From: Baffinella frigidus
Lineage: Eukaryota > Cryptophyceae > Cryptomonadales > Baffinellaceae
Assembly: GCA_026770585.1 (NCBI GenBank)
Contig: MU646901.1
Coordinates: 90,762-103,479 of the forward strand
Reading direction: 5' to 3'
DNA length: 12,718 bases
The notes below the pieces were generated by a model. It saw only the letters and a program-made list of their open reading frames with translations. It searched no databases and was not told the origin of the DNA. The first letter of the stretch is position 1; each line of letters opens with the position of its first letter. This document shows, piece by piece, positions 6,047 to 12,103 of the stretch. A program made the position numbers and the translations under genes.

Positions 6047-6240
6047 ACACACCATCTACCCCACCCGAGCTTCCAAGCCCTCGCGGGTGAAGTAGACGCG
6101 GCCCATTCGACACCATCTACCTGACCCGAGCTCTCGGGCCTCTCGCCTTGGGGGAGATCGGAGCATATCTATTCCAACCCCTCGCTCTGTGAGACCATCT
6201 ACCGCACCCGGGCTTTCGAGCCCTTTCGGGTGATGGAGAC
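6047..6240 (+). repeat. Three imperfect repeats of ACACCATCTACC
   Basis: Units begin near 6047, 6110 and 6191. Each runs ACCATCTACC, ACCCGAGC or ACCCGGGC, then an inverted GCGGGTGA or CGGGTGA, so each can form a small stem. Spacing is about 63 and 81 bp. Origin unknown. Confidence 0.6.
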
Positions 6241-6242
6241 TT

Positions 6243-6335
6243 GACGTGATCCTTGTTGCTCAGGGACACCAGCACCCAGGCTCGGGTTCAGGGTTCAGCG
6301 ATTTCGATCCATCAAACGTGCCGTTTTCTGTACAA
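6243..6335 (+). repeat. Dispersed ~90-bp repeat, copy 2
   Basis: Matches the copy at 5822-5917. In the same frame it reads RDPCCSGTPAPRLG then FRVQRFRSIKRAVF, differing by an in-frame one-codon deletion and several substitutions. An upstream TGA precedes it. Confidence 0.6.
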
Positions 6336-6434
6336 CTACTCGAGGCTAGAAATGCGACTATTTTAAAACAGGGATTCTTTTACAAGTGAAGAGGGAAAAG
6401 ATATGTGTAGTTCATTTCACACAAATAGGGGCGT

Positions 6435-6476
6435 TTGGTCACGTATCTGGGGGAATTCCCCCAGATACGTGACCAA
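6435..6476. repeat. Perfect 42-bp palindrome
   Basis: TTGGTCACGTATCTGGGGGAA is followed immediately by its exact reverse complement, with the centre at GAATTC and no spacer. Flanks are AT-rich on the left (6335-6430, no other signal seen) and unrelated on the right. It could be a minimal foldback element, a cruciform-forming site or a binding site for a dimeric protein. Confidence 0.9.
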
Positions 6477-6557
6477 GCCTGCCCGTGACTGGTACTAAAT
6501 TTAACAACCCCACATTCAAAATACTCCCTCTTTCAGCCTGGAGTGGAAATGCCCTCG

Positions 6558-6735
6558 CCTGCAAAGTTTCCAAGGGCGTTGGAACTGCTTTGCAAGTTTC
6601 CAAGGGCGTTGGAATTGGTGTTGGTGTTGGTGTTGGTGTTGGTGTTGGTGTTGGTGTTGGAACTGTTTTGCAAGTTTCCAAGGGATTTGGAACTACTTTG
6701 CTTTGCAACTTTTCAAGGGATTTGGAACTACTTTG
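6558..6735. repeat. 30-bp minisatellite with embedded (GGTGTT)n
   Basis: Four to five diverged units of about 30 bp (AAGTTTCCAAGGG, TTGGAACTG, TTTGC). Within one unit a hexanucleotide GGTGTT run of seven or more copies fills about 6616-6660. Because all unit lengths are multiples of three, several frames stay open, including one of about 110 residues on the minus strand reading (PT)n and PLETCKAVPT. It lacks any other coding sign and I do not call a gene. Confidence 0.85.
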
Positions 6736-6736
6736 A

Positions 6737-7000
6737 GGAATGTCGAAGGCTAAGGGCTGGTGGGACACGGGTTGTTTAGCAATTTTTGATCCTTTTTGCT
6801 CAGGGACACCAGCACATAGGTTCGGTCGGGTTGAGGGTTCAGCAAATTTTCAACGTTAGCAGTGCATTTTCGGTACACACGCCCTCGCCTACAATAGTTT
6901 TAGTGTTTTAAAGCTGCGTTGGAAAGGAACACCGAAAATCGCGGTTTGAGCAAATCGGAATGTCCAAGACTGAGGGCTGGTAGGACACGGGTTGTTTAGG
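6737..7000 (+). repeat. Duplicated GGGCTGG-GGACACGGGTTG segment and 90-bp repeat copy 3
   Basis: About 6737-6779 and 6958-7000 are copies of GAATGTC(G/C)AAG followed by GAGGGCTGG or AAGGGCTGG and GGACACGGGTTGTTTAG. Between them, 6784-6870 is the third, most diverged copy of the repeat described at 5782, containing TTTTTGCTCAGGGACACCAG. 6870-6957 shows no other feature. Confidence 0.65.
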
Positions 7001-7051
7001 GTTCAGGGTTTTAGGTGTAGGGTTCGGGGTTTAGGGATTACGGTTTAGGGA

Positions 7052-7200
7052 CCACCAGCCCTCACGGCTTGAGCAAATCGTCGAATTTCGATGTTCCGAT
7101 TTCAAGGGGAATTGGAGCCGTGGAAGCCAGATTCCGGCTTCATGCAAGGTGAAAATGGCTCCAAAAATCGATGGTTTGCTCAATCTGTGAGGGTTGGTGG
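7052..7200. mobile_element. 149-bp foldback, CCACCAGCCCTCAC ends
   Basis: Left CCACCAGCCCTCACGGCTTG and right GAGGGTTGGTGG mirror each other (CCACCAACCCTCACAGATTG read backwards). Arms continue with GAGCAAATCGTCGA / GAGCAAACCATCGA. Inner arms AATTGGAGCC and GGCTCCAAA enclose a CAGATTCCGGC loop. The flanking four bases are GGGA and GAGA, at best an imperfect duplication. The CAGCCCTCA and GAGCAAATCG words recur in the cassettes at 7942, 8173 and 8768. Confidence 0.65.
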
Positions 7201-7204
7201 GAGA

Positions 7205-7376
7205 CCACGCAAGAGTGTAGGGCCGACCTGGGAAAACAAGTCAGTTCACACGGAATTTGTACCAACTTTCCGAATTTTCGAATTTTCTCTGGGGAGAATG
7301 TCCACTTATGAACTTAAGAAATAGTCAGATCTGACTGTTTCTCCTGAGAGCCAGTCAGCTCTACACTCTTGCGTGG
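7205..7376. mobile_element. 172-bp foldback, CCACGCAAGAGTGTAG ends
   Basis: Perfect 16-bp terminal repeats CCACGCAAGAGTGTAG (7205-7220) and CTACACTCTTGCGTGG (7361-7376), continuing imperfectly inward. A GTCAGATCTGAC palindrome lies at 7324-7335. It begins four bases after the previous foldback ends. No clear target duplication. The terminal word also occurs twice at 7763-7830. Confidence 0.7.
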
Positions 7377-7390
7377 GAAGAGCTCGTCCG

Positions 7391-7534
7391 GACGAGTATT
7401 CATCATGAATACGATTTCGGTGTATCTCAAGGGGTAAAAATAAGACAGTCGTCTATCTAGACTTCATTTAGAGCCGCAAGATACACCAAAATCGGATCGG
7501 AGATCCCCGAAATCGTATTTATCACGAATACTCG
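7391..7534. mobile_element. 144-bp foldback, CGAGTATTC ends
   Basis: Left CGAGTATTCATCATGAATAC then GATTTCGGTGTATCT; right reads backwards CGAGTATTCGTGATAAATAC then GATTTCGG. A second inner arm, GGTGTATCT / AGATACACC, is offset by about 20 bp on the right, suggesting an internal insertion or duplication. No target duplication established. Confidence 0.65.
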
Positions 7535-7760
7535 ACGGGGTTAGAGCACCTCATCGAAAACTTGCGCCAGCTCCTTCTCCGAGTACACCTGGAAAGTACA
7601 GCCAGCCCTCAGATTCCACTGTTACTTCTTAAGTTAACAGAGGTTCCACTTTTGCTTTGAGACGTTCCACTCTCGACTTTTGTCTCGGTGGGCCGCGCTC
7701 TTTCGACGCATTCGAGCCCCCTGGTTTGCACCATAGGGCGTCGGAATCCGTCGAATGTCG
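7535..7760. other. Spacer with short inverted repeat and GTTCCAC repeats
   Basis: Holds a near-palindrome CTGTTACTTCTTAAGTTAAC (7620-7641) and GTTCCACT or ATTCCACT repeated near 7613, 7643 and 7665. Open frames on the minus strand here lack start context and homologous partners. No gene is supported. Confidence 0.45.
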
Positions 7761-7762
7761 GG

Positions 7763-7830
7763 CACGTACCACGCAAGAGTGTACGTAAACCGTAACCCCT
7801 AAAGCACGTACCACGCAAGAGTGTACGTGC
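7763..7830. repeat. Tandem hairpin repeat around ACGCAAGAGTGTA
   Basis: Two copies, 39-40 bp apart, of GCACGTACCACGCAAGAGTG then TACGT. The second forms a hairpin with perfect 9-bp arms AGCACGTAC and GTACGTGCT around CACGCAAGAGT. The word is shared with the ends of the 7205-7376 foldback. Confidence 0.75.
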
Positions 7831-7941
7831 TCAGGAAATGCACCATAGGGGGGGGCACACAGCGCTAGGAACACGCAAGGCAGTCACGACCGACCGTCTG
7901 GCTTCGGCGTCCGTTCACGAGCCTGCCGGCGGGGCTGTTCC

Positions 7942-8004
7942 CTCCAGCACAAATCAGGGGAAGTGAAACAGGCGATTTGCTCCCTCTCCGAATACACCTG
8001 CGTT
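7942..8004 (+). pseudogene. KAICSHSEG cassette, copy 1 (diverged)
   Basis: Plus strand reads LQHKSGEVKQAICSLSEYTC and then continues into G-rich telomere-like DNA. It aligns with the better copies at 8173-8256 and 8768-8850. A shorter echo, ASSFSEYTWK, lies near 7567-7596. No start codon and no known family. Confidence 0.3.
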
Positions 8005-8007
8005 GGG

Positions 8008-8062
8008 TTTGGGGGGGGGGTAGGGTTTAGGGTTTGGGGGGTAGAGTTTAGGGGCCAGGGAG
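8008..8062 (+). repeat. TTTAGGG-like block
   Basis: G-rich block with TAGGGTTTAGGGTTTGGGG and TAGAGTTTAGGGG: an interstitial telomere-like patch, the last in the G-strand orientation within the window apart from one junction palindrome at 12598. Confidence 0.8.
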
Positions 8063-8172
8063 TATTGTGCTTGGTGTCGAGGGATTATGGTGCTCGTTCT
8101 TCTAGGTATCTCCACTCATTGCAGCAGCCCTAGGTGTGGGGGCAAGTCGTCTTTGTCGAGACCCCTGGTGTG

Positions 8173-8262
8173 AACCACAGGTCGCCGGATTCCGGCGAAC
8201 TCCAGTACAAATCAAGGGGATTGAACAAGGCGATTTGCTCCCACTCTGAGGGCTGGTGGTGG
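8173..8262 (+). pseudogene. KAICSHSEG cassette, copy 2 (open)
   Basis: Open frame reads NHRSPDSGELQYKSRG then LNKAICSHSEGW. Copy 3 at 8768-8850 reads QRQSPESDDLQYKTQG, stop, TKAICSHSEG. The differences include one synonymous change (TAC/TAT) and conservative replacements (Asp/Glu, Glu/Asp, Ser/Thr, Arg/Gln), which hints at past selection on protein. Function unknown; probably a decayed exon or fragment of a multicopy gene. Confidence 0.35.
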
Positions 8263-8303
8263 GAGGGGAGGGTGGTGCTGAGGAGCGTTGCGAGCGTGCA
8301 CCC

Positions 8304-8443
8304 TTATCCGGGGAAACCTATTTTTCTTTAGTTTGAGGTCCACGAAAATTACTACACGGTTCGTTCTTATTAGTAATATTAAAGCAGTTGTGTAGTAATT
8401 TTCGTGGCCATCAAACTAAAGAAAAATAGTTTTCCCCGGATAA
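8304..8443. mobile_element. 140-bp MITE, TTATCCGGGG family, copy 3 (TSD ACCC)
   Basis: Again exactly 140 bp, with TTATCCGGGGAAACCTA and CCCCGGATAA ends and flanking ACCC at 8300-8303 and 8444-8447. The core is in the same orientation as copy 1. It interrupts the left arm of the larger foldback spanning about 8286-8772: removing it joins GTGCACCC to TGCTTCATCG, which matches the opposite arm. Confidence 0.94.
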
Positions 8444-8447
8444 ACCC

Positions 8448-8754
8448 TGCTTCATCGCGCATGCTCCTCTTGATGGAGCCACCCTGGAGGGGACTAGCGG
8501 CCAATCCCGAATAACCCTTTATCGCAAAAGTTGACATGCTTTATACCACTAAAATACATGTTAGACCGTTTTGTACCAGATCCATTCATCACGGGGCAGC
8601 CGCATTACGGCCGCATCTCAAGGGGAGTTGACTTAAGAATGCTCAAAATACCATAATGTTCCATCCAGGGTGGCGGGTCGAGAGAGCAGACCGTGCGGGT
8701 AGCATGTTTCGACATCCGAGGAGCTCCATCAAGAGGGGGATGAGCGATGAAGCA
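8448..8754. mobile_element. Larger foldback with CTTCATCG / CCTCTTGATGGAGC arms
   Basis: The left arm 8448-8479 (TGCTTCATCGCGCAT, CCTCTTGATGGAGC) is mirrored at 8723-8754 (GCTCCATCAAGAGG, CGATGAAGCA). Similarity continues outward beyond the nested 140-bp element to about 8286 and 8772. A second inner pair, CCACCCTGGA and TCCAGGGTGG, is offset by about 45 bp on the right. Inside are AAAGTTGAC (8527) and AGTTGACTTAAG (8627). No coding capacity is evident. Confidence 0.6.
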
Positions 8755-8767
8755 AGGCACCAGCTGG

Positions 8768-8850
8768 CAACGCCAGTCGCCGGAATCCGACGACCTCCAG
8801 TATAAAACACAGGGATAGACAAAGGCGATTTGCTCCCACTCTGAGGGCTG
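8768..8850 (+). pseudogene. KAICSHSEG cassette, copy 3 (one stop)
   Basis: Reads QRQSPESDDLQYKTQG, a TAG stop, TKAICSHSEGC. It aligns without indels to copy 2. The final GCGATTTGCTCCCACTCTGA then GGGCTG is identical in both copies and is the most conserved part. Confidence 0.35.
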
Positions 8851-8879
8851 TCCGGCTTACTCGAAACACAAAAAAAGGT

Positions 8880-9360
8880 TGCCGCGTCCAGCTGCTAAAG
8901 GGACGCGTGGCTGCGAGACTGGCGACCTTGCTCTTTGAGATTGGACCCACCCCACGAAACTCCTAGAACGCGACCCTCCTCTCACCCGAATAGCAGACAC
9001 AGGACCCGCCACGGCCCGTCGCGCATCCCCCAAAAGATTCTCTCCGAGCCTTGGAAGGAAACCGTGCAGACGCTGTCCGAGCAAAGAGGAGCGGCGCTGC
9101 ACCATAGATTCACTCACGGGTGCAGACGCGAAGACCAACAGCATCGCACCACAGTCCGATCCGTAGCGAAATCCGGGAAGGGCCCCTGCACTGCGTGTGT
9201 TTTTGTGGCAGGGCTGCTAGTGGTGCACAGACCTGCATGGGAGCCGGGCCGGTGGGGGAGGAGTTCTCGTCCCCGATGAGTGACGAGGTGCTCCGGGGTG
9301 ACATGCAGTCAGACAGGCCCAGCGACCGCCCCCAAGCCGGCAAACTGGTCCCTTTTTGAG
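8880..9360 (+). other. GC-rich stretch with weak coding signals
   Basis: This stretch lacks telomere-like and foldback repeats and is open in several frames. The plus strand reads RIPQKILSEPWKETVQTLSE near 9026-9085 and, in another frame, GAGPVGEEFSSPMSDEVLRG then DMQSDRPSDRPQAGKLVPF ending at TGA 9357-9359. A GTGTTTTTGTGGCAG near 9197-9211 resembles a splice acceptor preceding the second. The minus strand is also open and equally plausible over 8860-9140 (LLGQRLHGFLPRLGENLLGD). Open frames here start only at TTG or GTG, so no start can be assigned. It may be exons of an unrecognised gene, but GC-rich DNA is often open by chance. Confidence 0.3.
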
Positions 9361-9381
9361 TTTTTCAAACACCCTCCTCAA

Positions 9382-9411
9382 AAGTTGACAGGCCCAAAGG
9401 CACGTCAACTT
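9382..9411. repeat. AAGTTGAC / GTCAACTT inverted repeat
   Basis: Perfect 8-bp arms 14 bp apart, followed by AAGACGCG. The same arm pair occurs at 11548-11587 and, inverted, inside the MITE at 2243. Single AGTTGAC sites occur at 8529 and 8627. Confidence 0.6.
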
Positions 9412-9444
9412 AAGACGCGTTTGACAAGAAAACCCGCGGTGGAG

Positions 9445-9490
9445 GTTCTGTCTCCTCTCTTTGCAGGACTCCGGAGGTAAGGTGAGCCCC
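9445..9490 (+). other. Splice-like acceptor and donor pair
   Basis: A pyrimidine-rich TCTGTCTCCTCTCTTTGCAG is followed 10 bases later by GGAGGTAAGGTGAG. These match eukaryotic acceptor and donor consensus, and together would bound a 10-base micro-exon, or alternatively mark the ends of different introns. Without transcript data this is only suggestive. Confidence 0.25.
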
Positions 9491-9499
9491 AGGCCCAGC

Positions 9500-9735
9500 G
9501 TGGTCTGATGCATCGGTGGTGCCCGCGAAGCCTCCTCGCGAATCTCGGGGGGGGGAGAGGCCCGTGGACGATCTGGGGCCATTATTGCCTCGGCTGAAAG
9601 ATCGGTACCCGCAGGGCGGATGTCGCTGCGCGGGGGAGGGAAAATGCCGGCACAGGACGCGGGCGATGACGACGATGGCAAGGGCCCGAAGAAGACGCGC
9701 ATTGGAAAGTGCGTCTTGCCGCTGAGGCTCCGTGA
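9500..9735 (+). other. GC-rich open frame with DDDD and KGPKKTR segment
   Basis: After a TGA near 9508 a plus-strand frame stays open to TGA at about 9735: GAREASSRISGGGEARGR, SGAIIASAERSVPAGR, MSLRGGGKMPAQDAG, DDDDGKGPKKTRIGK and a short basic tail. The acidic-then-basic segment resembles nuclear or linker proteins in composition only. The minus strand is open over much of the same stretch (about 9410-9817). No family recognised. Confidence 0.25.
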
Positions 9736-9866
9736 CGCGCGATGATAGACCCTGCGGCAGCGGCACTCGTAGCTGCCCCTTTGCGACTCGCTTGCGCCTC
9801 AATCGCGGCGCCGCCACCGATATTTATGCATTGCGTCGTTCATGATGCTGCTCTTGCTGCCGGTGG

Positions 9867-9890
9867 AGCATCGCTCTCTAGAGCGATGCT
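9867..9890. repeat. 24-bp hairpin AGCATCGCTCT
   Basis: AGCATCGCTCT, two bases, AGAGCGATGCT. Pairing extends imperfectly through CCGGTGG / ACCAG. There is no T run after it, and it lies at the edge between the GC-rich stretch and AT-richer DNA. Confidence 0.7.
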
Positions 9891-9975
9891 ACCAGAATAT
9901 TTTTTAAAATGATTAAGAAGAGAGAAACGCTCGCTCGTAGAGTGGTTTTCACACCTGTTGGCCGCGAAAACAATC

Positions 9976-10116
9976 TCATCTCGGACCATACCAGAATCTG
10001 TCCTGTTAAAAAGGCGTAAGATAGCATCATTTGATGCCTAAAAAAGCATATACACCCTGACCTTCCGCGTGGGGGGCCTAAGATAGCAGGACAGATTCTG
10101 TCTTGGTCCGAAATTA
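9976..10116. mobile_element. 141-bp MITE, TCATCTCGGACCA family (TSD AATC)
   Basis: Ends TCATCTCGGACCATACCAGA and, reversed from the right, TAATTTCGGACCAAGACAGA, both continuing ATCTGTCCTG. Exact AATC duplications at 9972-9975 and 10117-10120. The loop includes AAGATAGCA twice. Length and duplication size match the TTATCCGGGG and TCATAGG elements. The open frames across it on the minus strand are a by-product. No transposase. Confidence 0.85.
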
Positions 10117-10120
10117 AATC

Positions 10121-10250
10121 GAACACCGCCACAATTTCTAGAATTTGCCCGGTTTGTAGCATCGTCGACGGCTGGCATTGTTTCATGATTGTCCGACCAG
10201 GTGACTGCCTTAAATTCCCGCTCGGCCAGGCGTAACGGATAACGGATGAT
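10121..10250. other. Unique-looking spacer before the C-strand array
   Basis: Mixed-composition sequence without repeats that I can match elsewhere in the window, ending CGGATAACGGATGATG just before the CCCTAAA array. No gene or signal seen. Confidence 0.4.
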
Positions 10251-10486
10251 GCCCCCAAACCCCAAACCCTAAACCCTGAACCCTAAACCCTAAACCCTAA
10301 ACCCTGAACCCAACCCTAAACCCCAAACCCCAAACCCAAACCCCAAACCCCAAACCCAAACCCCAAACCCCAAACCCCAAACCCAAACCCCAAGCCCCAA
10401 ACTCCAAACTCCAAACCCCAAACCCTCAGCCCTAAACCCTAAACCCTAGACCCTAAACCCTAAACCCTAAAACACAACCCCCCCAA
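10251..10486 (-). repeat. CCCTAAA / CCCCAAA telomere-like array
   Basis: About 32 seven-base units: CCCTAAA and CCCTGAA at both edges, CCCCAAA and CCCAAAC variants in the middle. G-strand repeats therefore lie on the minus strand here, opposite to the left part of the window. Confidence 0.95.
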
Positions 10487-11300
10487 CAAACAGGTTGATC
10501 GCGGATCTGGGGCGGGGGATGTCTCCAGGCCTCACCCTTCTATTATATATGATTATTATACATTATGTAATATTATTATATTATATGCGCTGATATTATA
10601 TAAACCCAATATTATATTACATACTATATACACCTATGATATTAGATAAACCCTATATGAACCGCTGGATGGACCACAGGTTAATTGCTGATCTGGAGCG
10701 GGGGATGCCTCCGGGCCTCACCCTTTTATCATATATAATTATTATATATTATATAATATTTTTTATTATATAAACCCAATGTTATATTATATAACCCCTA
10801 TATAAACCAACCCCAACCCCCAACCCCTAATCCCCAAACCCTAACTCCAAACCCCTAACCTCAAACCCCAAACCCCACACCCCACACCCTAAACCCTAAA
10901 AACCCCAAAAACAGGTTAGTTGCAGATCTGTGGCGGGGCATGCCTCCTGGGCCCACGCTAATATCATATCAACCCAATATTATATCAGTATTATATTGTA
11001 TTATATAAACCCTATATAAACCTATTATATTATATAAACCCTGTTTAAACCGCTGGATGGGCCACAGGTTAATTGCTGATCTGGAGCGGGGTATGCCTCC
11101 TGGGCCCGCGCTAATATTATATAAACCCAATATTATATTGTATAAACCCTATATAAACCTATTGTATTATATAACCCCTATACAAACCTGTTATATTATA
11201 TAAACCCTATATAAACCGCTATATAAACCCCATATAAACCGATGGGCCACAGGTTGATTGCTGATCTGGAGCGGGGTATGCCTCCTGGACTCACGCTCGC
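10487..11300. repeat. AT-rich satellite with GC-rich box, five copies
   Basis: A conserved box CAGGTTRATTGCTGATCTGG then AGCGGGGTATGCCTCC and TGGGCCC starts at 10491, 10677, 10912, 11065 and 11250 (spacing 186, 235, 153, 185). Between boxes the DNA is almost pure TATATTATATAAACCC-like, with phrases such as ATATAAACCGCTGGATGG immediately before the box. The 235-bp interval is longer because of an inserted telomere-like block (about 10806-10908). Such a sharply two-part satellite next to telomere repeats suggests a subtelomeric or centromere-like array, or a replication-origin-like region; that is inference. Confidence 0.88.
10806..10908 (-). repeat. Telomere-like block inside the satellite
   Basis: AACCCC, CCCTAACTCC, CCCCACACC and CCCTAAACCC units interrupt the satellite between its second and third boxes. 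Confidence 0.85.
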
Positions 11301-11500
11301 GCGCATCGGTGCGACCCCTGACCCCTAAACCCCTAAACCCCTAAACCACTAAACCCCGAAACTTCTAAATTTTATTTAGGGCCTAAACCCCATAAATGGA
11401 ATGCACCTTCTAAACCCCTGAATTTCAGTTGGGCTTCTCGATCCATTCGATTGCTCGCGAGAGTCAGTGCGACCCCTCAACCCCAAACCCTGATCTCGGT
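11300..11500 (-). repeat. Junction motif GTGCGACCCCT plus C-strand telomere-like DNA
   Basis: GCGCGCATCGGTGCGACCCC leads into CCCCTAAA units (about 11309-11360). GCGAGAGTCAGTGCGACCCC leads into CAACCCCAAACCC at about 11455-11490. The same junction recurs at about 12570-12590. Between them is a mixed segment, 11365-11450, containing TTTTATTTAGGGCC and no gene. Confidence 0.7.
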
Positions 11501-11547
11501 TTATTCAGCCTCCCCGATCCAGTGAGACAGGGCTCCTTTCCGCTCCA

Positions 11548-11637
11548 AAGTTGACGGGGTTGTACCGCACACCCAGCATGTCAACTTAGGAATAGTCGGT
11601 CAACCCGAGTGAGGCAGCGCTAGACTGTGCGGTACAA
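11548..11637. repeat. Nested short inverted repeats (AAGTTGAC, TTGTACCGCACA)
   Basis: AAGTTGAC / GTCAACTT at 11548-11555 and 11580-11587, overlapped by perfect 12-bp arms TTGTACCGCACA (11560-11571) and TGTGCGGTACAA (11626-11637). The arms interleave, so only one fold is possible at a time. It might be the remains of a foldback; no target duplication found. Confidence 0.6.
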
Positions 11638-11688
11638 ATCCCGGGGACCGGAACTCTCAGAGCTGGTAGCTGCATGCGCACTTTCATA

Positions 11689-11844
11689 GGCTAACGGCCT
11701 GAAAATGGGGTAGTGAGGCATACGGTATTGCCTAGGACCTCCTACCGTAGGCCGAGGGATACTAGGACCAAAACGTCTCGGCCTACGGTAGGAGGTCCTA
11801 GGCAATGCCGTAGGCCTAACTACCCCATTTTCAGGCCGTTACCC
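11689..11844. mobile_element. Full-length GGCTAACGG element, TA-type
   Basis: GGCTAACGGCCTGAAAATGG at the left is mirrored by CCATTTTCAGGCCGTTACCC at the right, with TA on both sides (11687-11688 and 11845-11846). It folds into an almost complete hairpin of 156 bp: CCTAGGACCTCCTACCGTAG and CTACGGTAGGAGGTCCTAGG form the inner stem around a loop ACCAAAACG. Partial copies are at 3266-3357 and 6012-6030. Confidence 0.85.
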
Positions 11845-11962
11845 TATTAACTTGCTGCCTCCCCCCAGCCCTCAGAAGGGAACCACTTCTGCTCGAGTGA
11901 GATTTCCTTGGTTTGCACGGGGCAGGGGGTGCGTGCAGCGACCCCTCCCATGGGTCCTAATC

Positions 11963-12103
11963 TCATAGGAAAACGGTTTTAATTTACAACTTCCTGGTAT
12001 TGAAATTTACTACACACGATGACTTTTACTAGTAATATTAAAGCATTCGTGTGGTAATTTTCATTGGATCCAACGTTGTTACATTGAAACCGTTTCCCTT
12101 TGA
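11963..12103. mobile_element. 141-bp MITE, TCATAGG ends, shares core with 140-bp family (TSD AATC)
   Basis: Ends TCATAGGAAAACGGTTTTAA and, reversed from the right, TCAAAGGGAAACGGTTTCAA. Exact AATC duplications at 11959-11962 and 12104-12107. The interior (TTTACTACACA, TACTAGTAATATTAAAG, GTGTGGTAATTTTCATTGG) is clearly homologous to the core of the TTATCCGGGG elements, although the outer 40 bases on each side are unrelated. No coding capacity. Confidence 0.88.

Noticed and set aside
6439-6768. Minus-strand frame of about 110 residues with (PT)n and PLETCKAVPT repeats
   Set aside because: It lies over a 30-bp minisatellite and a GGTGTT microsatellite whose lengths are multiples of three; other frames are open there too.
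7609-7874. Two minus-strand frames of 69 and 81 residues
   Set aside because: They cover the tandem hairpin repeat at 7763-7830, and the similar peptide halves reflect that duplication.
9867-9890. Rho-independent terminator
   Set aside because: The hairpin has no following T run and the surroundings are eukaryotic repeat DNA.
9878-10258. Minus-strand frame of 126 residues
   Set aside because: Most of it runs through the MITE at 9976-10116; composition is irregular and no motif is seen.
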